NCBI GenBank assembly: GCA_902805985.1
Contig: CADCUW010000313.1
Location: 1-15,507 of the forward strand
DNA length: 15,507 nt
DNA from: an uncultured Rubrobacteraceae bacterium
GTDB lineage: Bacteria > Actinomycetota > Rubrobacteria > Rubrobacterales > Rubrobacteraceae
Direction: 5' to 3'
In this document: piece after piece, positions 1-5,558 of the stretch
Layout: each line of letters opens with the position of its first letter
Position numbering within the stretch: position 1 is the first letter of the stretch
Notes under the pieces: generated by a model
Told to the model about the DNA's origin: nothing
Seen by the model: only the letters and a program-made list of their open reading frames with translations
The model's database searches: none
Position numbers and translations under genes: made by a program

Positions 1-179
1 CGGCCGTCTTTGGGGAGAGGGTGGTAGTGGTGGTCGGGGCGGAGGGCTCGGGGTTGCCGGAGGAGGTCGTCGAAGCATGTGGTGCTCGGGTCAGCGTGCC
101 GTCGCGGGCGGCCTCGCTCAACGCCGCCGTGGCGGCCTCGATCCTGCTCTACCAGGCCTATATGCGTGTGCTAGGATAG
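1..179 (+). CDS. SpoU/TrmH-family RNA 2'-O-methyltransferase, C-terminal end (partial)
   Basis: The 5' part lies outside the window; the visible frame starts at base 3 and gives 58 residues before the TAG at 177-179. The fragment contains VGAEGSGLP followed about 20 residues later by VPSRAASLNAAVAASILLY. These match the conserved motifs 2 and 3 of SPOUT methyltransferases, which form the S-adenosylmethionine-binding trefoil knot. Family members methylate ribose 2'-OH groups in rRNA or tRNA; the substrate cannot be told from this fragment. The gene sits 8 bp upstream of pheS on the same strand, an arrangement seen in many bacteria where a 23S rRNA methyltransferase gene precedes pheST, so co-transcription with pheS is likely. 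The family is clear; the exact member is not. Confidence 0.85.
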   Translation, partial: AVFGERVVVVVGAEGSGLPEEVVEACGARVSVPSRAASLNAAVAASILLYQAYMRVLG

Positions 180-187
180 CCTCCATC

Positions 188-1216
188 ATGGCGGTCAACG
201 GGCGGATAGAGGAGCTGAAGAACGCGGCGCTTTCGGCCGTGAGGGGCGCCGAGAGTACGGCGGCCCTGGAGGACGCTCGCGTCCGCTACCTCGGCCGGTC
301 CGCGGAGCTCACGGAGATCAAGAAGAGCATAGGCACGCTCTCGCCGGACGAGCGCAAGGAAGTTGGGCGGTCGGCGAACCTCGCGTCGCGCGAGATCGAG
401 GGCGCGCTGGAGGCCAAAACCGCGCAGCTCTCGGCGGGCGAACGGGAGGAGCGGCTCCGGGCCGAGGCGGTGGACGTCACGCTGCCGGGGGTGCCGCATC
501 CACGGGGGAACCTCCACCCGTCGCAGCGGATCATCGACGAGGTCGTGGACTTCTTCGTCGGCCTGGGCTACGGCGTCGCGGAGGGACCGGAGGCCGAGAC
601 CGACTACTACAACTTCACGGCTCTCGGTATACCGCCGGGCCACCCCGCCCGCACCATGCAGGACACGTTCTTCCTGGACGATGGTCTCGTGCTGAGGACG
701 CATACCTCGCCGGTGCAGGTGAGGACCATGCTCTCGCAGCCGCCGCCCGTCTACGTGGTCTGCCCCGGGCGGACCTACAGGCGGGATTCGGACCCGACGC
801 ACACGCCGATGTTCCACCAGATCGAGGGCCTCGCGGTAGACCGCGGCCTGACGCTCGGGCACTTGAAGGGGACGCTGGCCGCGATGGCCCGGCACGTCTT
901 CGGAGACGACGTGACGGTAAGGCTAAGGCCGAGCTACTTCCAGTTCACCGAGCCGAGCGTCGAGCTCGACGTGAGCTGTTTCCGGTGCGGCGGTTCGGAC
1001 CCGAACTGCAAGGTCTGCAAGGGCGCGGGGTGGCTCGAGATGCTCGGGGCCGGCATGGTCGACCCGGGCGTGCTCGAAGAGGCCGGGGTTGACCCCGAGG
1101 AGTACACCGGCTTCGCGTTCGGGATGGGTCCCGACCGCATGGCGATGGCCAAGTACGGCATCCCCGACCTTCGCCTCTTCTTTGAGGGTGACCTCCGCTT
1201 TCTGCGTCAGTTTTAA
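188..1216 (+). CDS. pheS: Phenylalanyl-tRNA synthetase alpha subunit
   Basis: The 342-residue product is the catalytic subunit of the (alpha-beta)2 enzyme that charges tRNA-Phe in the cytoplasm. The N-terminal ~95 residues are charged and helical, as expected for the tRNA-binding coiled coil. The class II core follows: GYGVAEGPEAETDYYNF (127-143), HTSPVQVR (172-179), motif 2 YRRDSDPTHTPMFHQIEG (197-214) and motif 3 FGMGPDRMAM (311-320). Four cysteines (C264, C267, C274, C277) form a CxxC...CxxC cluster before WLEMLGAGMV; some PheS proteins have this possible metal knuckle and others, such as the E. coli enzyme, do not. The ATG at 188 was chosen because it gives the usual family length. The frame stays open further upstream, to 77, but that extension lies over the methyltransferase gene and has no PheS similarity. 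A weak AGGA at 173-176 and the 8-bp gap suggest coupling to the upstream gene. Confidence 0.97.
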   Translation: MAVNGRIEELKNAALSAVRGAESTAALEDARVRYLGRSAELTEIKKSIGTLSPDERKEVGRSANLASREIEGALEAKTAQLSAGEREERLRAEAVDVTLPGVPHPRGNLHPSQRIIDEVVDFFVGLGYGVAEGPEAETDYYNFTALGIPPGHPARTMQDTFFLDDGLVLRTHTSPVQVRTMLSQPPPVYVVCPGRTYRRDSDPTHTPMFHQIEGLAVDRGLTLGHLKGTLAAMARHVFGDDVTVRLRPSYFQFTEPSVELDVSCFRCGGSDPNCKVCKGAGWLEMLGAGMVDPGVLEEAGVDPEEYTGFAFGMGPDRMAMAKYGIPDLRLFFEGDLRFLRQF

Positions 1217-1228
1217 GGTGGGGCTTTC

Positions 1229-1416
1229 GTGACTCTGAGAGAGCTACGGTTTTTGGCGACCGTCCGCCCGTCGAGAGGTCGGAAGGCACGAGGCCACAGG
1301 CATCAGGCTTCAGGGGTGCCTCTGCGCTGCCTGTGGCCTGTAGCCTGTGGCCTGAGGCCCTACAAGGGCGTCTCTGCGCCGGTTAGAAGATCATCGGTCT
1401 CTAGAAGGGATAACTC
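1229..1416 (+). repeat. pheS-pheT spacer with an inverted heptamer-repeat hairpin
   Basis: The 200-bp gap within the pheST pair holds no credible gene. Its centre is an inverted repeat with arms 1291-1314 and 1330-1353 (24 nt each, about 20 paired positions) and a 15-nt loop. The core AGGCCACAGG (1291-1300) is matched by two copies of CCTGTGGCCT (1330-1339 and 1344-1353). Each arm is itself a period-7 array: AGGCCAC, AGGCATC, AGGCTTC on the left and CCTGTGG, CCTGTAG, CCTGTGG, CCTGAGG on the right. There is no T-tract, so it does not look like an intrinsic terminator. It could stabilise mRNA, adjust the PheS/PheT ratio, or be a dispersed repeat. Confidence 0.75.
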
Positions 1417-1419
1417 TTG
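1405..1419 (+). promoter_or_regulatory. Ribosome binding site and TTG start of pheT
   Basis: AAGGGA at 1405-1410 lies six bases before the TTG at 1417. It is complementary to the 16S 3' end in this window (CACCTCCTTT). The reading MRVPLSWLREYVD from this TTG is the classic PheT N-terminus, so the rare start codon is well supported. Confidence 0.8.
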
Positions 1420-3870
1420 CGCGTTCCTTTGAGCTGGCTCCGCGAGTACGTGGACTTCGAACTTGGTGTCGAGAGGCTCGTCGAGCTATTCACCCTCCAC
1501 AGCCAGGAGATCGACGGCGTCTACCGCCTCGGGGTGACGGCGGGCGAGGTCGTGGTTGGGGAGGTCGTCGAGTTCGGGCCGCACCCGAACGCCGACAGGC
1601 TCTCCGTGGCGAAGGTGGACCTCGGTGGGAGGGAGGTCCAGATCGTGGCCGGCGCCCCGAACCCGTATCCCGGCGCCCGCGTCCCGGTCGTCCTCCCCGG
1701 CAGCGTCATGGCCGACGGCACGAAGCTCAAGAAGGCGAAGCTCAGGGGGCTTGAGTCCTACGGCATGATGATGAGCGAGCGCGAGCTCGGCATCTCAGCC
1801 GACCACGGGGGCATCCTGCTCCTAGACGAAACCCACGAGCCCGGCCGGCCCGTCGCGGACTACTTTCCCGTTGGAGAGACCGTCATAGACATAGACGTGA
1901 CCCCGAACCGACCGGACCTGTGGGGCATGATCGGGGTGGCCCGCGAGCTCGCCGCCATCCTCCGGACTGAGTTCAGGGTCCCGGAGATCCCGTACGAGGC
2001 CGGCGGCGAACCGACCGGGGCCTTCGGCCTCCGGGTCGAGGCCGAAGACCTGTGCCCGAGATACGACCTGCGCCGGGTCTCCGGTCTCGCGCCGGGGCTC
2101 GAAGCCCCTCTCTGGATGCGCCGCCGCATCCACGCGGCGGGCATGCGGCCCATAAATGCCGTCGTGGACGCGACCAACTACGTGATGCTCGAGACCGGGC
2201 AGCCGATCCACGCCTTCGATGCGGCGAAGGTGCACGGGGGTATCGTGGCCCGGAGGGGTCGGCCGAACGAGAAGATCACGCTCCTCGACGGCACGACGCG
2301 GACCCTGGACGGGGAGATGCTCGTCATAGCGGACGAGGAGCGGGGCCTCGTCATAGCCGGTGTGATGGGTGCCGAGGACGCGGAGGTGAGTGCGGGGACG
2401 ACCGATGCCCTGATCGAGGTCGCCAACTTCGCCGGGGACAACATCCTCCGCACCTCCCAGCGCCTCGGCCTGCGCACCGACGCCTCAGGCCGCTTCGAGC
2501 GCGGCCTCGACCCGAACATGGCCGACCTCGCTATGGGGCGCGTGGTCGGCCTGCTCGCCCGGAACCCCGGCGGAGACGTCGCCCCCGACACCCTGAGCCA
2601 CTACCCCGAGCCCGTCCAACCCTGGCGCGTGCCCCTGCGCCTCCCGCGCGCCGAGTTGCTGCTCGGGATGCCGGTGGGGGCCGAAGAAGCCGCGAGCCGG
2701 CTGGGGGCGTTAGGCTGCGAGGTCGAGGCCGACGGGCAGGAACTGGCCGCCACGGTTCCGACGTTCCGCCGGGACCTGCGGCGGGAGGTGGACCTCGTCG
2801 AGGAAGTGGGGCGTCTGATCGGCCTGGACCAGGTCCCGGAGGAGCTGCCTGGCGTGCCCCAGCCCGGCGGCCTTACGCCTGACCAGCAGAGACGGCGCCT
2901 GCTCCGACGCCTGCTCGCTGACCTCGGCCTCTCGGAGGCCATCACGTACACCTTCGGTCCCCGCCGCTGGACGGATGATCTGAACGCGCAGGGCGGTGCG
3001 GGCGCCGTCAGGATCAAGAACCCCCTCAGCGCGGAGAACGGGAACCTGCGAGCCTCGATCCTGCCGGGCCTCCTCGACGCTGCGGCCCGCAACAAGACCT
3101 TCGGCCTCCGCGGCGGGGCCATCTTCGAGGTTGGCCGCGTCTTCGCGCCGGACCCACCGTCGCGGGCCCTGCAGGGGGCTGCCCTGAAGTTCCGCATGAC
3201 CGGGAGCGTCGACGCCCTCGGCCCCGACGCGGAGCCGAACAAAGACTCGTTGATGGGTGTCAGGGAGGAAGAGAGCGTCGGCGTCGTTCTTGCCGGAACC
3301 ATCCGACCTGCCGGTTGGAACGCGCCGCCGGTCCGGGCCGGCTTCTTCGAGGCGAAGGGCCTCGTCGAGCGTCTCGTCCCCGGCGCCACCTTCGCGCCGG
3401 ATGCCCCGTCTTTCCTCCACCCCGGCCGGTCGGCCGTCGTCCGGGTGGGCGAGGTGAAGGCGGGCTGGGTCGGAGAGTTGCACCCCGAGACCGCGGAGAA
3501 GTTCGGGCTCGACGGTTGGCCCGTCGCCGCCTTCGAACTGGACCCCGGCGTCTGCCGGCCGGACGTGGAGCCACGCTTCGAGCCGTTCGTCTCCGTGCCC
3601 GCCATCGCCAGGGACCTGGCCGTAGTTGTGGAGCGGGCCGTGCCCGTGGGCGAGATGGCCGCCTCCGTGCAGGGTATCGGCGGGCTGCTGGCCGAGGTCC
3701 GGGTGTTCGATGTCTACGAGGGAGATCAGGTACCCGAAGGCCACAAGAGCGTGGCCCTGGGGTTCGTCTTCCAGGGTGAGCGGACTCTTACGGACGAGGA
3801 GGTCGACGCCGAGATGGCGCGCATCACGGCGCACCTCGACGAGAGGTTCGCGGGACGCGTCAGAAGCTAG
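1417..3870 (+). CDS. pheT: Phenylalanyl-tRNA synthetase beta subunit
   Basis: The 817-residue product is the non-catalytic partner of PheS, responsible for tRNA recognition and editing of mischarged tyrosine. Domains in order: N-terminal MRVPLSWLREYVDF; an OB-fold tRNA-binding (EMAP-like) domain at about 43-150 with GAPNPYPGARVPVVLPG and GLESYGMMMSERELGI; the B3/B4 editing module at about 210-385 with RPINAVVDATNYVMLETGQPIHAFD broken across 244-268; the B5 domain at about 400-475 ending in TFRRDLRREVDLVEEVGRL; the class II-like core at about 480-700; and a C-terminal ferredoxin-fold anticodon-binding domain at about 723-815 (PAIARDLAVVVE, YEGDQVPEGHKSVALGFVFQ). The length is typical of bacterial PheT. 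The start is TTG with a good ribosome site. It is separated from pheS by 200 bp, more than usual for this pair. Confidence 0.97.
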   Translation: MRVPLSWLREYVDFELGVERLVELFTLHSQEIDGVYRLGVTAGEVVVGEVVEFGPHPNADRLSVAKVDLGGREVQIVAGAPNPYPGARVPVVLPGSVMADGTKLKKAKLRGLESYGMMMSERELGISADHGGILLLDETHEPGRPVADYFPVGETVIDIDVTPNRPDLWGMIGVARELAAILRTEFRVPEIPYEAGGEPTGAFGLRVEAEDLCPRYDLRRVSGLAPGLEAPLWMRRRIHAAGMRPINAVVDATNYVMLETGQPIHAFDAAKVHGGIVARRGRPNEKITLLDGTTRTLDGEMLVIADEERGLVIAGVMGAEDAEVSAGTTDALIEVANFAGDNILRTSQRLGLRTDASGRFERGLDPNMADLAMGRVVGLLARNPGGDVAPDTLSHYPEPVQPWRVPLRLPRAELLLGMPVGAEEAASRLGALGCEVEADGQELAATVPTFRRDLRREVDLVEEVGRLIGLDQVPEELPGVPQPGGLTPDQQRRRLLRRLLADLGLSEAITYTFGPRRWTDDLNAQGGAGAVRIKNPLSAENGNLRASILPGLLDAAARNKTFGLRGGAIFEVGRVFAPDPPSRALQGAALKFRMTGSVDALGPDAEPNKDSLMGVREEESVGVVLAGTIRPAGWNAPPVRAGFFEAKGLVERLVPGATFAPDAPSFLHPGRSAVVRVGEVKAGWVGELHPETAEKFGLDGWPVAAFELDPGVCRPDVEPRFEPFVSVPAIARDLAVVVERAVPVGEMAASVQGIGGLLAEVRVFDVYEGDQVPEGHKSVALGFVFQGERTLTDEEVDAEMARITAHLDERFAGRVRS

Positions 3871-3879
3871 GCTCTCACG

Positions 3880-3994
3880 TTCGAGGCAAGAGGTTCGAGG
3901 CTCAAGGCTGCAGGACATCTGGCACGACAGGACCTCAACAGACCGCCCAGAAACCCCAAAGCCACCGGAGGCGGCGGCCTAGAGCCTAGAGCCT
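3880..3994. repeat. Heptamer repeats in the pheT / GNAT spacer
   Basis: Between the two convergent genes lie five tandem 7-bp units ending in AGG (3880-3914: TTCGAGG, CAAGAGG, TTCGAGG, CTCAAGG, CTGCAGG). About 63 bp later come two exact copies of CCTAGAG plus a further CCT (3978-3994), in the opposite sense. The last group covers the GNAT stop codon. The period and the AGG...CCT polarity are the same as in the pheS-pheT spacer. No obvious T-tract terminator is visible in this 108-bp gap. Confidence 0.65.
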
Positions 3995-4542
3995 TTATTC
4001 CACTCGTCGCGCAGGACGCTCATGAGCAGGGCGTCGTGGAACCCGTCCGCGCGTTTTATGGCCCGGCGGAGGCGTCCCTCGTGCTCGAAGCCGAGTCGCT
4101 CGTAGGTCGAGATGGCCGTCCCGTTGAACTCGAAGACGCTCAGGCCGACGCGGTTCAGGCCCAGGTTGTCGAAGGCATAGCGCACGATCATCTCTATGGC
4201 CTCGGCCCCGTAGCCGTGGCTCCGGTCGTCCGGCGCGCCGACGATCACCGACAGGTCCGCCGACAGGTTCGCCTCGCTGACGTTCATCAGGCTGATGACG
4301 CCGACCGGTTTCTTCTCTCCGGGGAGGTGTATGGCGAACGAGTCGTCCGTGGAAGACAGCTCGCGCTCCTCGAAGAGGCGCTTCACGGCGGAGCGGCCGA
4401 GGGGCATCCTGGCCCAGCTGGTGAGGTGCCAGATCTCCGAATCCCCGTACCACTCGGCGTACAGCCCGTAGTTCTTGGGGTCGTGGCGGCGTAGTTGCAC
4501 CCGCTCGCCGTCCAGCGTTCTGGTCTTTCCGCCTAGCCGCAC
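3979..4542 (-). CDS. GNAT-family N-acetyltransferase (RimJ/RimL type)
   Basis: The 187-residue product should transfer an acetyl group from acetyl-CoA to an amino group of an unidentified substrate. The RimJ/RimL-type fold is visible: VQLRRHDPKNYGLYAEWYGDS broken over the N-terminus, the beta-4 segment SADLSVIVG (94-102), the acetyl-CoA motif R-S-H-G-Y-G (107-112) followed by AEAIEMIVRYAF, then LNRVGLSVFEFN and AISTYERLGFEHEG with the family's N140 and Y147. The C-terminus (DGFHDALLMSVLRDEW) is typical of the group that includes ribosomal-protein acetyltransferases and SpeG-like enzymes. The start is GTG, with no Shine-Dalgarno sequence but a TATATT hexamer 7 nt upstream, suggesting a leaderless message. 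It diverges from the RemA-like gene and converges on pheT. The family is sure, the substrate unknown. Confidence 0.9.
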   Translation of the reverse strand: MRLGGKTRTLDGERVQLRRHDPKNYGLYAEWYGDSEIWHLTSWARMPLGRSAVKRLFEERELSSTDDSFAIHLPGEKKPVGVISLMNVSEANLSADLSVIVGAPDDRSHGYGAEAIEMIVRYAFDNLGLNRVGLSVFEFNGTAISTYERLGFEHEGRLRRAIKRADGFHDALLMSVLRDEWNKGSRL

Positions 4543-4600
4543 GCGGGTGAATATACCCGGTTTGGGTGTGGGGCGCTATGCTAGAATCCGCCGACTATGA
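4540..4600. promoter_or_regulatory. Divergent promoter region with two start-proximal -10 elements
   Basis: On the minus strand, TATATT (4555 down to 4550) ends 7 nt before the GTG of the acetyltransferase. On the plus strand, TAGAAT (4582-4587) ends 9 nt before the ATG of the RemA-like gene. Neither has a clear TTGACA-like -35 or a Shine-Dalgarno sequence. The two -10 elements lie about 30 bp apart, so polymerases bound at each would compete for the same DNA. The elements are read from sequence; promoter activity is inference. Confidence 0.5.
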
Positions 4601-4956
4601 AGGCGATTCCAGACCGCATCGTATCTCTTGGCTTCGGCAAGCACGTGCGCGCCGACAGGGTTGTGGCGCTGGTTCCCATCGAAGAAGACCGCGGTAGCGG
4701 CCGCCGCACCCTGGTGTACGTCGAGGGCATCCCGGACCCGTTGGTAGCCGGTCGCACCGAGGCTACGATCCTTCGCGACATGGTCGGGGTCGAGAGCGGC
4801 GCCACCGAGCTCCTGCGGGAGCTTCAGGTCCAGATCGGCGGGGTCAGGCCCCTCCTCAAGTCCTCCATCCGATCCGAGGCGGGCCTCGACCTCGATGAGC
4901 TCTCGCGCCGAATAACGGACCTTACCGGAGAGCAGGGCTCCCCACGAATGTTCTAG
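4597..4956 (+). CDS. RemA-like (DUF370) small protein with C-terminal extension
   Basis: The product has 119 residues. Residues 8-27 (IVSLGFGKHVRADRVVALVP) resemble the start of RemA/DUF370 proteins, with IGFGN, an R at the same place and a hydrophobic strand. GRRT at 35-38, followed by a strand and then TEATILRDM, resembles the GRRT...ETVAQRL end of that domain. Bacillus RemA is a DNA-binding regulator of biofilm matrix genes. Compared with Bacillus RemA from memory, about 20 residues between the two blocks are missing, and about 55 residues are added at the C-terminus (IRSEAGLDLDELSRRITDLTGE). Any role in DNA binding here is inference. The stop (ATG TTC TAG, 4948-4956) falls inside the open frame of the next gene. 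A wholly different family with chance similarity remains possible. Confidence 0.6.
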   Translation: MKAIPDRIVSLGFGKHVRADRVVALVPIEEDRGSGRRTLVYVEGIPDPLVAGRTEATILRDMVGVESGATELLRELQVQIGGVRPLLKSSIRSEAGLDLDELSRRITDLTGEQGSPRMF

Positions 4957-4985
4957 GGACCGCCTTCTACGACCGTGACCCCCGG

Positions 4986-5558
4986 GTGGTCGCGGTCGAC
5001 CTTCTCGGCTGCACCCTCGTCCACGAGACCCCAGAGGGCGCCGCCGCCGGCGTCATAGTCGAGACCGAGGCCTACCGGCCCGAGGACCCCGCCTGCCACG
5101 CCTACAAGGGGCCGACCATGCGCAACCGCAACATCTTCGCCGGTCCCGGCATCGCCTACGTCTACGTCTCGTATGGGATCCACCACCTGCTCAACGTCGT
5201 CTGCGAAGAGGAAGGGGTGGGGAGCGCCGTCCTGATCCGGGCCCTCAGGCCCGTCGATGGCACGGATCTTATGCAGACCAGACGCGGCCGGGAGAAGGAC
5301 CTCTGCAACGGACCCGGCCGGCTGACCCAGTCTTTGGGTGTCGGCATCGAGCACGACGGCCTGGACCTGACGGGAGGGCCGCTCAACATCCTTTCGGGGC
5401 CCGAGCCGGAAGAAGAGATGGTGGCGACCACCCGTATCGGCATCTCGCGGGGGGTTGAGCTTCCCTGGCGCTACCTGGTCCTCGGGGAGAAGAACGTCTC
5501 CGTGAAGCCGAAGGCTATCTCGGGGCGGGGCTTGAGGCGGGGGCGCTCGCCGGCGTAG
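4986..5558 (+). CDS. DNA-3-methyladenine glycosylase (AAG/MPG family)
   Basis: This base-excision repair enzyme removes alkylated purines such as 3-methyladenine. From the GTG at 4986 it has 190 residues. VIVETEAYRPEDPACHAYKG (23-42) carries the catalytic Glu (E28) and the stacking Tyr (Y30). TMRNRNIFAGPGIAYVYVSYG (44-64) and NGPGRLTQSLGV are the other signature blocks, and the C-terminus GISRGVELPWRYLV is normal. The start is doubtful. The same frame is open from 4899 and encodes TAFYDRDPRVVAVDLLG, which matches the family's first conserved block, yet there is no ATG, GTG or TTG between 4899 and 4986. Either the protein starts late at 4986 and lacks that block, or it uses a rare start codon, or it is reached by a frameshift from the preceding gene. 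The last 44 bp overlap the PBP gene on the other strand. Confidence 0.9.
   Translation: MVAVDLLGCTLVHETPEGAAAGVIVETEAYRPEDPACHAYKGPTMRNRNIFAGPGIAYVYVSYGIHHLLNVVCEEEGVGSAVLIRALRPVDGTDLMQTRRGREKDLCNGPGRLTQSLGVGIEHDGLDLTGGPLNILSGPEPEEEMVATTRIGISRGVELPWRYLVLGEKNVSVKPKAISGRGLRRGRSPA

Noticed and set aside
1229..1432. 67-codon open frame in the pheS-pheT gap
   Set aside because: It runs through the heptamer hairpin, has no recognisable domain or ribosome site, overlaps the pheT start and has a composition expected of a chance frame.
2710..3918. 402-codon open frame antisense to pheT
   Set aside because: A long shadow frame from high-GC codon bias opposite a fully convincing pheT; no known motif and low-complexity Arg/Gly/Pro composition.
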